Assembly: GCA_002900995.3 (NCBI GenBank)
Contig: CM035313.1
Span: 2,046,001-2,110,000 of the forward strand
Direction of reading: 5' to 3'
DNA: 64,000 nucleotides
DNA from: Ganoderma boninense
Taxonomy: Eukaryota > Basidiomycota > Agaricomycetes > Polyporales > Polyporaceae
The notes under the pieces are model-generated. The model ran no database searches and was not told where the DNA came from. It was given only the letters and a program-made list of their open reading frames with translations. Both the position numbers and the translations under genes were made by a program. This document shows positions 1-11,020 of the stretch, one piece after another (position 1 is the first letter of the stretch; each line of letters opens with the position of its first letter).

Positions 1-141
1 AGGCAATAATCCGCCACCAGACTCGCCGGTGCGCAACGTCCCCAGCATTTCAGTCTCTCCCTCGTCCCTCCCGTCCGCCGACCCTCTCCTCTCCCGCCCC
101 CGCTGCTGTCGTCGGGGCACTCAAGGCAGCATAGCCCGCAC

Positions 142-3100
142 ATGCCGAATCCCGTCTCTCCCTCTTCATCCCCGACCTCTCTCCCCCTCCAAGGCCCGCA
201 CAACATGCAGACCGATTCTTACCATAACACATATCCCACTTCCATCCGCATATCAAGGGATCTCTCCAGCAGCTCTCATGACCAAGACCTTGTCGACCAT
301 GAATCCCTGTCGACCCTCACCTTGACCGACGATTCAAACCTCGCGGAGATTGCCCCATGGGCACTAGGTTCAGAACCAGTACGTATCTTCTTTGCACTAT
401 CTACAACTCTAGGCAGTGTTGGAAGTTTGTGTGCGGGGTGCGGCGAGGGGCGGATATGGTCAGAGATCTAGGTGTTGGAGTTCCACATTCGCCTTTGTCG
501 GCGATGTTCCGCCTTCGCAGTTTCCCTTTGGCTCTGCGCTCAGCTTCTCCCCTTGAATACAACTGACCGGAGATTGGAGTCAATGCCGATGTGTTTTTGG
601 CGAGCTTTACCTCAGAACCGCTCAGATGAATCGGGGGAGAACGCGTTTGGGCTGAGGAGTGCGTGTATGTCCCAAGACACCATTTCTCCCCCCCCCCCGC
701 CAGTCGTTGTCTCGTCACAGAGGACCAAATCTTTTGTCTTCTTTATGTGTCTCTGTGCAGCTTTACTGGATGGCTCACGCGTCCTTCATTTTTATAGCCC
801 ACCCCTCCCCCAAAGACGTCCTCCCATCGCTTTGGCTTCTCGCACAAACCTTCATTCAACTCCTTCACTCCGCCTCGTCATTCGGGTCCTTCGACCATCA
901 GTGTCTCTACCACCTCTACTGCCCGCCCATCGGAGACGTTTAGCATACATTCTGCGGAGTCCAACCGCACGACAGAGTCACGCAAGAAGCCTTTGTTAAA
1001 CCCACTCAGTTTCATGAAGAGCAAGAGATCTCGAAGCCGCCTGCGCTCAGATCCTCCACTCGCGGATCCTCCTCCCCCAATCCCATCCCCAGGTCTCTCA
1101 TTCCATCCTACCCCTACCCCAACGACGCCATATGGCCCAAACTTTTCTTCCACTAAACGGAAGAAGAAGACTTACCTGACGCCTCCACCACCTCCCCCAA
1201 AGGAGAACGTGTACGCTTTGGACACGAATCTCAACGAGATGGATGGTATCATCGACCTCTCTGTGCTTCCCGCGACGGACAAGGTGGACAACAGTTCCCC
1301 TGGGAGCGGGTTTGAGTCATCCTTACACTCGGGCTCGGACGTGTCTTCGATGCACGTAGGCTCCGTGACCACGTCACACCACAGCATCTTTAGCAATCCG
1401 TTTCTACCTAGTGCTAGCCAGCGGCGGCTCGCACCAGGGGCCTTGGCGTATGACGGCCGAAGGATATCCCCGAAGGCTCGCGTAACGCATGCATATCCTG
1501 ACGCGGATTCACCATCATGGACAGCCCCAGAAAGCTGGGCTGTGGAGAAGGAGGGCGAGGATCCTACCGCGCCATATTCGTCGTCGGACGAGAGCGCGCG
1601 CGGGAAGTCGGGACGGAAGCGGCGAAAGCGGCCGCCGGGCAATAAGACGCTATATAATGTCCGGATATACCGCGCGAACAACTCATACCACGTCGTGCAG
1701 TGCGGTCTCGACGTGACTGTCGCACAGCTAACGCCACAGCTGAACAAGAAGCTGCTGCTGGACCCCGGGGTGGAGCCACATAGGCTGCACTTGAAGGAGA
1801 GAGGCAGAGGTGCGAATAATGAACATTGTAGAACGAACTTGATCGTTGACCGTTTGATACCCACAGAACGCGTGCTTGCGCCCACAGAGCGTCCTGCTGA
1901 CATTGTCCGTAGACGACTGGAGCAGGCGGGGTATGACATCGCCGATGGGTTGGACAGCCTTGGGGCAGAGGACATACAGTTCCTTCTCAAGTTTGTCTAT
2001 AAAAGCAATGTGCTAGGGCCACCGGTATGTCTAGTTGCTTAAATTACCCAAACCACGCTGACAACGAGATGTATGCGTAGGAGGAAGAGATGCAGTTCGA
2101 TACTTTCGACTTGATCGATCTAACGTCCCGCAGTTTGAAGGCTGTTCCAGTCTCCTTATACGCCCACGCGGACGCGATCGTCTCCCTCAACCTCTCACGC
2201 AACCCGATGCTCGAAATTCCTCTGGATTTCATCCAGTCGTGCACGACTTTGCGGGAGCTTCGGCTTTCCCACATGGCGCTGAAGAAGGTCCCGCAGAGCG
2301 TGCGGCATTGTCGGACGCTGCAGTGGCTGGACCTATCATGTAACCGGATAGCGGATTTGGAAGACGCGAGCCTTGATCGAATACCGCAGCTCCGGCACCT
2401 GAAACTGCAGAACAACCGGATGGAGAGCCTTCCATACTACTTCCCCCATCTTCGAGAGCTGCGCGATTTGAACATCTCAAACAACAAGTTCAAGCGCATC
2501 CCTCCTGGTGTATGCGAGCTCCGAACGCTCGTCGACCTGGACGCATCGTTCAACTCGATTTCGGAGCTGCCGGAAGACTTGGGTCAATTGACGGAGCTCG
2601 ATCATCTCATCATCGTCGGCAACCAGGTCGCGAAACTCCCCGAGCAGTGCGCAAATCTCAAAAACCTTCGGGTGCTGGACTGTCGGCGGAACCACATTAC
2701 GGACATCTCCGTTGTGTGCACGCTGCCGAAGATTGAGCAGCTCCTCGCGGATCACAACTCCATGCACGCGCTCGATGTCTCGTTCGGTCCTGCGCTTAAA
2801 CAGCTCGATGCGTCACACAACGACATCACTCAGCTCAGCCTTGTCCCCGGTCCTCTGGGGCTTCCGTATGCGCTCACGACGCTCAATCTGTCCCACGCGA
2901 AACTGTCGACGCTCGACGAGCTTGCACTTGCGCAACTCACTGCACTCGAGATCTTGTTCATTGACCACAACTCCCTCCGCTCCCTTCCGGAGAGTCTTGG
3001 CGAGCTCAGCCAGCTGAAGCACCTGTCATGCTCCAACAACCACCTATTCACACTCCCAAGTAGTATTGGGCGTTTGCAATGGCTGGAGACGTTAGAGGCC

Positions 3101-6030
3101 CATAACAACGACCTATCCGAGCTGCCTATGAGCCTTTGGAATTGTCCGTCACTGCAGGTCATCAACGTCACCTCCAATGTCATCAGCACATGGAACCTCC
3201 CACCTGGGTCTATAGACCTGGACGTTCTAGCTGCGCAGACTTGGGGAAGCACGGTTAGCTTGCTTTCGGATAGGAAGGCGTCGAATAGTTCCATCACTGG
3301 ATCTTCCCTCCCCGCACTCGCCTCATCACTACAGAAGCTCTATGTTGGGGAGAACAGCCTCACTGCGGATTCGCTGCACCCTCTCGCTCTTTTGAAGGAG
3401 CTTAAAGTCCTTAACTTGTCGTTCAACAGCATTCAGCAGCTGCCGGGTAGCTTCTTCCGGAACCTGACGCAGTTGAAGGAGCTGTACCTCAGCGGAAACA
3501 CCATTTCAGCCATTCCAACGGAGAACCTGCAACATATGACGAAGTTGGAGGTCCTCTTCTTGAACGGCAACAAACTGCAGACTCTTCCTCGCGAGATCAG
3601 CAAGCTGCTGAACCTGACAGTCATGGATGTCGGAAGCAACGTGTTGAAGTACAACATCAGCAATTGGGAATACGATTGGAACTGGTCAGTTATCGTCCAG
3701 TGTGTCCCACCACCCTCACGATCGTTGACATTTTTGATTAATACAGGAACTTCAACACGAACTTGCGATACCTGAACTTGTCAGGGAACAAGCGTCTCGA
3801 GATCAAGCCGGACATGAATCACAAACAGTCCGGGAACCACCAACAACTCTCTGACTTCTCGAGTCTGACGCAGCTCCGCATCCTGGGTCTCATGGATGTC
3901 ACCTTAGGCATGCAGACGAACATTCCGGACGAGAGCGATGACCGTCGCGTCCGTACGTCCATGGCAGATGTCAACGGGATGGCGTATGGTATCGCTGATA
4001 CGCTTGGGATGACCGAGCACGTCACTATGATCGACTTGGTTCAACCACACTTCCGTGATAGGCACGACGAGGCCATATTTGCCATGTTCGGACGGGCGTC
4101 GCATATCGCGAGTAACAACCGACTCACGAAGTACCTTCACGACAACTTCCTACGTGTCTTCGCGGGAGAGCTCGACAAGCTCGGGGATCATGAGAAGATC
4201 CAGGATGGCCTGCGGAGGTCGTTCTTGAGGCTGAACAAGCTTCTGCATGACCATCTCTATTCGAACTCGGGACGAAAGATGTCGCATGTCAGCGCATCGG
4301 CGATGTCTACGGCCATCCATGACAGGATCGGAGCATCGGGCATCGTTCTCTACCTCGTTGGCCGAACCCTGTACGCCGCGAACGCAGGTAATGCTCTCGC
4401 AGTTATATCTCGCCAGGGCATCGCGCAATTGATCTCGCGCAAACACGATCCCTTCGACCGACACGAGACTCAGCGTATTCGGGCGGCCGAAGGTTGGGTG
4501 TCACCCAAAGGGTGCGTGAACGACGAGATTGATGTCTCGCGGTCCTTCGGGTTCTATAACTTGCTCCCCGTGGTCAATCCTAGGCCAGACGTTTACGTCT
4601 ACGACCTCACCGAATCCGACGAGTTCGTCATCGTTGGCAACCGCGCCCTTTGGGACTTCGTCTCGTACCAGACAGCGGTCGACATTGCGCGCAAGGAGCG
4701 GGACCCCATGATCGCTGCGCAGAAGCTTCGCGACTTTGCTATCTGCTACGGCGCGGAGGGCACAACGATGATCATGGTCATCAAGGTCTCTGACCTGTTC
4801 AATCGCCACATTCCTCGCGACCCGTCGTTCAGCCAAGAACCCGTCATTCCCGAGGAGGTCCTCGCCGTTATTGCGAAGCAGAAACGCCAGGGCATCAAGA
4901 ACAGAGGCATTTCTCGTCTCAACGACGAGGTCTCGCCTCCGACTGGCCACGTTGCACTGGTTTTCACCGACATCCGCAATTCCACGCACCTCTGGGAAGT
5001 CAACCCTGGGATGCAATCAGCAATGGTACTTCACAACAACCTCCTGCGGCGCCTGCTGCGCTTCTGCGGCGGATACGAGGTCAAGACAGAAGGGGATGCT
5101 TTCATGTGTTCCTTCCCCACAACGCTCTCTGCGGTGTGGTGGTGCATGAGCGTCCAGGCGCAGCTGCTCAGTTGTTCGTGGCCTTTGGAGCTCCTGGAGT
5201 GCGAGGATGGGAAGGAGATCAAGGATCCACAGAACCGGGTCATTGCTCGTGGGCTCTCGCTGCGTATGGGCATCCATTGTGGCCAGCCCGTGTGTGAGCC
5301 TGACCCTGTCACCGGGCGTATGGACTACTTTGGTCCCATGGTCAACCGTGCAGCTCGAGTCAACGCTGTTGCGGCAGGTGGCCAGATCATGTGCAGCGCG
5401 GAAGTCATTAAAGAGATTAACGCACGCATTCTCGACACGGGTCTGAAGACGGAACACTCCTACGTGCAACCCCAAAACGCCATCGATGCTATCCGGAGGA
5501 TGGATGTCAAGATCTTCCCCGTGGGCGAAGTCAAGCTCAAGGGTCTGGAAGTTCCCGAGAACCTTTCGGTTCTATACCCCGCTGACCTTGCTGGCCGGCA
5601 CGACCTCGAGCCCTTCGAGTCCGCACCGACTGCGTCAGGTTCGCGCGTGCAGTTCAGCGTGGAGCAGATGCGCGAACTTGGTCTTCTGTGCATTCGCTTG
5701 GAGACCCTGGCCAATTCACGCGTCTTCCGCCCTATTCCAGTCCGCAAAGGTAGTATCGCATCCGCTACTGGACATCCGCAGCAGACACCGGACCCGATGG
5801 CAGACTCCCCCATGGTCGTGTACGACGATCCAAGCTTGTACCTGCCCGTCATGGACAAGACTTCCTCAGACGCCCACCTCACCACCGTTCTCCACTCCCT
5901 GTCGCTCCGTATCGACAACGCGTTGACTAAGTTGGCTTTCATGCAAATGTGCAGTATCGAAGGCCAACTTGGTCCCCAAGCCGAGTTGCGGGATAAGATC
6001 TTCGAGCTGTGCCGTCCGATCACCCTGTGA
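142..6030 (+). CDS. Adenylate cyclase (Cyr1/Cac1/Uac1 type), N-terminus unresolved
   Basis: Makes cAMP from ATP at the membrane under Ras/G-alpha control. Exons: 142-378, 798-1809, 1867-2024, 2081-3684, 3747-6030; phases close and give 1764 aa from the ATG at 142. The frame stays open upstream to about position 10 (TAA at 7-9) with a possible acceptor at 18-20, so more N-terminal exons may lie outside the window. Domains in order: G-alpha-binding motif (about residues 200-225, LDTNLNEMDGIID); Ras-association domain (about 360-450, starting LYNVRIYRANNSYHVV); some 20 leucine-rich repeats (about 475-1005); PP2C-like domain (about 1090-1350); class III cyclase domain (about 1400-1570) with metal aspartates in FTDIRNST and EGDAF and the transition-state Asn/Arg in NRAARV. 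The 57-nt intron 1810-1866 is a multiple of three and is called because splicing restores the RA sequence ERGRERVLAPTERPADIVRR. Intron 379-797 is unusually long (419 nt). Other basidiomycete cyclases exceed 2000 aa. Confidence 0.95.
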
Positions 6031-6510
6031 TCGCTGTAGCCCGTGTTCGGCACCTGGACTTCGACGACCACCGGACTCAACTTAACTTATTCTCTCTTCG
6101 TTTTCTTCTGTACGTTGCATTTGTACTCTCCGACCCCCACATCTACATCTCCCGCTATTCGATAGACTACTTTCTACGCCTATACCCTTGTAGTATCCGC
6201 GCGCCGATCGACCTTCTCGGTCTGTACATTACTGTTAAGACGATATCATTATTCACTCAGTTCGTCCAGCCTTGTCCGAGGCATCGCTCTGACGTATACA
6301 TGGATCCAGCGAACGGTGCGAAAACTAATAGACCCTCGAGGGTATGGCGAGAGCGTAATCCAGAATTAGATGAGTAAGACCACTTTAGTTTGTGAGAACC
6401 CAAGGAAGAACATTCCCAACCCAAGATACCGTGCATGATTCCTACAGCGATGACGCGTCCGACCCGACTCCGACAGCAATTCCAAAACCCCGTCCGCTCC
6501 CAAGGTCGCC
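6031..6510. other. Convergent intergenic region (two 3' ends)
   Basis: This 480-bp gap lies between the stop codons of the adenylate cyclase (+) and the acyltransferase (-). It should hold both 3' UTRs. It is more AT-rich than the flanking coding DNA, and I see no gene or repeat in it. Confidence 0.7.
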
Positions 6511-9500
6511 TCACTGCTGGCTCGAGGGCACACTCGAGGGCACCCACACGATGTCATCTTTTTCCGATGTGCTCACGCCCTCGCTCTCGTCCCCGTCGCT
6601 GCTCAGCGCCGCCCAGTCGCCCTCAACAGGGGCCTCCAGAGAACGGAACCGCGCACCACGCGCACGCAGGAACGCGACGACCTCGCGCGCGTGCCGCCAG
6701 CCCTGCGGCTCAGGTACTGCATCGGGTGACTCAGGCTCGAGCGCAGGCCCTCGAGTGTCGACGCCGCCACCAAACGCGCGCGCGAGATGCATGGCGGCGC
6801 AAACGCGCTTGCCCTCAGGCGAGCGTTCGAGCTGCGTGAAGAGGGAGGCGAGCGCCTTGGCGGCCTCGACGCGCGCGCGGAGGACGTGTCGGATGAGGCG
6901 GCGGGAAGGAGGGCGGCGGCGCGCTCCAGAGGCAGAACCAGCGCCAGAACCGGTGCCGCTGCTCGGACCCGCAGTGGCGTTCGCAAGAGTGGACGCTGAG
7001 GTTGAGTTTGAGGTTGAGGTTGAGGCTGAAGGCGCTGTGGGTGGGGGATGGGGATGGGGTGGTCGCGCGGGACTTGTTCTTGGCCTTGTTGCGGTCTATC
7101 CATGGGTTCTCTGGGGGAACTCGGGGGATAGTGTACTGGGCGACTGCGGAGAGGGACAAGTCCCACCGCTTCGGGGCCCAGACGCCTACGAGCACGCGCC
7201 AGGCAGCGACCAGACGTTTGGCGCTGCAGCGAGGGCAGATCAGAAGAGCAGAACAGGAGTCAGTTGGGTTCTGGGAAGACAGTGGATTGCGTTTCCGGCA
7301 CGAAGCACACTCACCGATCATACGAGTCTGCAAGCGTGGATGTGGGTGTGCGGGTGGACGAGGGGGTGAGCAAGGGAAAATGTTAGAGGCGATATGAACG
7401 GGTGGCTCGGGCCACAGATAAACAGGAGACTCACGGTTGATCAGCCGATTGTGGTACATAGCGAAAAGGAAGACGAAGGACCCTGCGACGAGGGCGCCCA
7501 CGGGCGTATACCAGAGGAACGCCCATACGAAGAAGAATGCGGCGGGATATATCATAAAGAGGAGGAGCAACCCGAAGACGACTTTGTTCTGCGCTTGAGT
7601 TTCCTCCTCGTCCTCTGCCAGCCGGGCGCCGAAGACACCCATGGCATACGCCGGGGCGTGAAGCACTATAGGCACGATGAAGAAAGGAAGAGGAAGGAGG
7701 AGGGCGATTGAGTCTCGAAGGAGAAGACTCAACGTTAGCAAGCGGCTAGGCAGCGGAACGGGTTGCCGGGGATCGAGAGTGGCTGGCAGGGGCAGGGAAG
7801 ACAGAACAGAGTTCGTGAGGTGGGTGGATTCGAGGAGGGAATAGTACGTGAGGAGGAGGCGCTTGATTGCATTCATGTTCGGGACGAGGTCGGGTGTAGA
7901 GAAGAGGTCAACAAGACTGCATGCATAGTAACTTGTCAAAGACCCTCCAACTGGAACCGAATTCTGAAACTTACGTCTGAGAAATGGTTACGAAGTCATC
8001 GAGGTTGATAGACCGTTCATCTGGCCACAGGAAGTCTCGTGCCATCCGAGCAGCGTAAACGGTATCCCTGGAATGAGTACCGGGCCAGCGTCAGTGTCAA
8101 GAAAAAACCAAGGGACTGAACCTACTGACCAGTCAGGTGCATTGATCGTCGACTGAGTGAGCTCTCTCTCAATCACCGCCGTTAAACGCTTGACGGCTGC
8201 CCGGGGTGCCCCCTCCTCCCCGGACATGAACTGTCCAAGGTAGTCTTCCATCCCAATAGGCTGTCCAAACCTGACACGGAGACCATGAAATTCTGGATGT
8301 CGCGAGGGTGCTCGTCAACTTACTCCATAATCACCTTGAGACGTAAGAATTTCAGCGTGCAATTGAATAATGTGGGGAGCGACGTCACCGACCTGACTAC
8401 GGTACTTGGATTTATTGGTATAGACGATCGTGGCCGGGACGATCATGACATTCTCGGCACCCTTCTTGACCTTGTCTGGATTCTCCTGCGCCCATTTGAT
8501 GTATTCTAGTGCAGCCCACGCAGCTCCATCTTTGACCTGCATGATATGCGGTTCGGTATAACTTGTACCCTCGGGGAAAAGGGCCACAGCCTTGCCCTCA
8601 GCCAAGGCACGGAAGGTTCCTCGGAAGAGAAGACGCTTGTCTTGCGCCTTGCGGTCGACGGGGATGTTGCCGGCGGACGTAAGAACGTATTTCATGACGG
8701 GATTGGCAAACAAGGAAGCTAGAAGGCCGGTGAATTACAAGGCTCCCTGAATTTGAGAGAGAAGCACATGCCTTTGGCCCAATAGTGGAGGACCCTCTTG
8801 TACGGAAATGCGCAGGCTGCATGGACATGAGTGGGCGAGACCGATAGACATGTGTGTCACGTACACAAAATGGCGGGATCAAGCATCATATTGTGGTGCG
8901 TTGCGGTTCTAATTGCGAGAAGCGGTCAGAGCATGAATATCATCTCGGTCACAAACGGCGGAAGTATGGATAAAATTCTCGGGGCCCATGTTTAGTTAAA
9001 CTTCGGGGATAGGGTCTGAAGTTTCAAGTGGATGAAAGGGCAAGGCTTGCGACGAGGACTGCCAAAATAATGATGCGGCAGCCGAGCAAGGAAACGGGCG
9101 AGTCATGCTGATCGGTCGCTAGAAGCGCAGGGGGTGGCAGCGGCAAGGCCTGATAGCGAAGGGCATTGGAGGTGCAGAAGTCGGTAAGGGGTTCGAATGG
9201 CTAAAGGGAGAAAGTGTATTTCATCAAGAGAGCTTTGTGCCTCGTGTGCGAATAACGTGGGTACGCATCTAGGTGAGGGGCTGAAGTGCCTGGAAGAAAC
9301 ATGCGGGAGTGCGGTGGACCACGCGAATGTGGGGGAGGAAACACGCAGCTGGCATGCTGAGGAAGCAGAGAGGGTTGTGCGGGGTGCCTAGAGGGCATGG
9401 CGCAGGGGATTGTAGGAACACGGGCAGAGGGATGTGATAGGGAGAACAAGACGCGGTGGAGGGACTCACACAATGATTGGGCCGTCTTTCGGAACATTCT

Positions 9501-9594
9501 CGCCTCCAACTACGTGAATCTCGGTGAAGAAGGAGACAACTGCCCAGCCGGCGATGCGACGGATGATTCTGTGGGCGATGTATGCGTCGGACAT
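6511..9594 (-). CDS. Glycerol-3-phosphate / dihydroxyacetone-phosphate acyltransferase (Sct1/Gpt2-like)
   Basis: Catalyses the first acylation of glycerolipid synthesis at the ER. Exons read 5'-3' on the minus strand: 9594-9470, 8908-8865, 8816-8772, 8718-about 8389, about 8292-8130, 8067-7975, 7916-7435, 7327-7315 (13 nt), 7223 to the C-terminal part ending at 6511. PlsC motif I (HHNMMLD, H-x4-D) is in exon 2 and motif III (FPEGTS) in exon 4. Two hydrophobic stretches follow, one near LLLPLPFFIVPIVLHAPAY and one near FGLLLLFMIYPAAFFFVWAF, as in yeast Gpt2/Sct1. The intron at 8719-8771 starts with GC. The 13-nt exon gives HSYDRAKRLVAAW, matching the family. Two joins are uncertain: 8293-8388, and 6.9-7.1 kb where the frame must shift before the C-terminal block (RRLIRHVLRARVEAAKALAS). 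The start at 9594 leads directly into MSDAYIAHRIIRRIAGW. Probable length is roughly 650-720 aa. Confidence 0.9.
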
Positions 9595-9960
9595 GGCTAG
9601 GAAGGAGGAGACGAGGGCGGAGAGGGGTGACGAGGGAAGGCAAGAGCCGCGGGGGCAGTGGCCCTGTGCGGAAGAAGAGCAAGGACGTGGCCGACGTGCT
9701 GTGGCTTGGGTCAGTGAGTGTGGCCTCGGTGCTGTCCTCGCCCTGCCGCCCCCGCCTGGCATTCCCAGAACGGAAGTCGCCTCCCGGCCCGCCCTCCCGC
9801 CCGCCACGTGCGCCTAGTATCCGCGGACGTGGCCGTGCACTGCCAACCAACCACCAGACACGCCAGTGCCACCGTTGTCCATCCTCCTCGTGTGCCATCG
9901 TCGTGAGCAGTGTCCAGCTTGGTCGTCCCACTCATCCCGCTCTAGATTTAGACAGTCAGC
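9595..9960. promoter_or_regulatory. Divergent promoter between acyltransferase and SPC3
   Basis: The 366 bp between two start codons facing away from each other must carry both promoters. The side next to SPC3 is C/T-rich on the plus strand, as is common just upstream of basidiomycete start codons. I see no clear TATA box. Confidence 0.6.
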
Positions 9961-11020
9961 ATGCATACCATCTACTCCAGGATCAACAATGTCTCCGCCA
10001 TGCTCTCCACCTGTCTCATGGTCCTTCTTGGCGCCATCTCCCTCTCCTCCTTCCTGTTCACCACAACGCCTCCGCCAGGCCATCTAAGCGTAACCAACAT
10101 CAAAGTGTACGGGTCCTTTCGTCATCGTATGCTCCCCTACCTCATACCGCTCCAGCTTCCCCGGCAACGCACGTAGATATTCGAACAAGAACCAAGACTT
10201 CACCTTCGTAAACTTCAATCTCACAGCAGGTTGCATTTCTCCCTTCGCCGAAGTACTTGTCTCTGTGCTTACGCAATCACTGCTTCAAGATCTCACGCCC
10301 CTTTTTAACTGGAACACCAAGCAACTTTTCCTCTATGTTGCCGCCGAATACGAAAACAAGCAGGGCGTAAGCATCCTAGTCCCACCCACCACCCTCTGCC
10401 GTTCCTGACCAACATATACAGACCAAAAATGACGTCGTGATCTGGGACCGCATCGTCCGCCGCAAGGAGGATGCGCAGATCTCAGTCGCTGGACGAAACA
10501 AATATGTCTTCCGCGAAGTCAGTGCCTCCTTCGGGTGAGTACCCTCCCAGATGGTCTCAGTCTTCCTCATTCGTCGCCGTCTCGAGCCATGCCGCATGTT
10601 CTCCCGCTCCGTAAATCAGTTCCCGGCATCCGGATCCCATGCTCGAGGCAGGCTGAGAATTTTCTGGGTCCGATTATCACTACTCGGGACCCTCATGCTT
10701 TTATGACTGGCGGCCTTTCATACAGTTCGCATCTCTCGACTCCGAGATTTAGGAGTGCTTGATGCCCCCCTACGCTTGGGTGAGGCGACCCTCGCACTGC
10801 GTAGGGGGCACTGCGAGAAGATTGTCCTCCTCTCGCTTCCGCTCCCGTTGCTCGATAAGTGTGAAGAAAATGCTAACAGACTCATCTCCATAGGGACGTG
10901 CCGCCGGCTCACTATACCCTCAAGTACAACGTGATGCCGTATGTTGGGGTCCTCACCTACGGTGAGGCAGCCCGTACTGTCAACCCTGTCCCTTTCCCCG
11001 AGAGCCAGGACCTATCATGA
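9961..11020 (+). CDS. SPC3: Signal peptidase complex subunit 3 (SPC22/23)
   Basis: Non-catalytic but essential subunit of the ER signal peptidase complex, which removes signal peptides from secretory proteins. Exons 9961-10112, 10177-10229, 10290-10366, 10422-10534, 10894-11020; phases close to 173 aa, close to the usual 170-180 aa. It is a type II membrane protein: one N-terminal membrane segment (residues about 13-35, AMLSTCLMVLLGAISLSSFLF) and a lumenal domain. Family motifs are plain: [29 protein letters not shown], split by an intron inside the alanine-aspartate pair, then VVIWDRIVRRKEDA and HYTLKYNVMPYVGVL near the end. The first splice join (VYG-YSNKNQ) is the least certain. The last intron is long (359 nt). 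Confidence 0.93.

Noticed and set aside
29..325. Frame open from the left edge in a different phase from the cyclase
   Set aside because: It begins at a GTG and overlaps the cyclase exon 142-378 out of phase; the exon frame splices cleanly into the rest of the protein.
472..999. 175-codon frame in the first cyclase intron and second exon
   Set aside because: It crosses the acceptor at 797/798 and is out of phase with the continuous frame that leads into the G-alpha-binding and RA parts.
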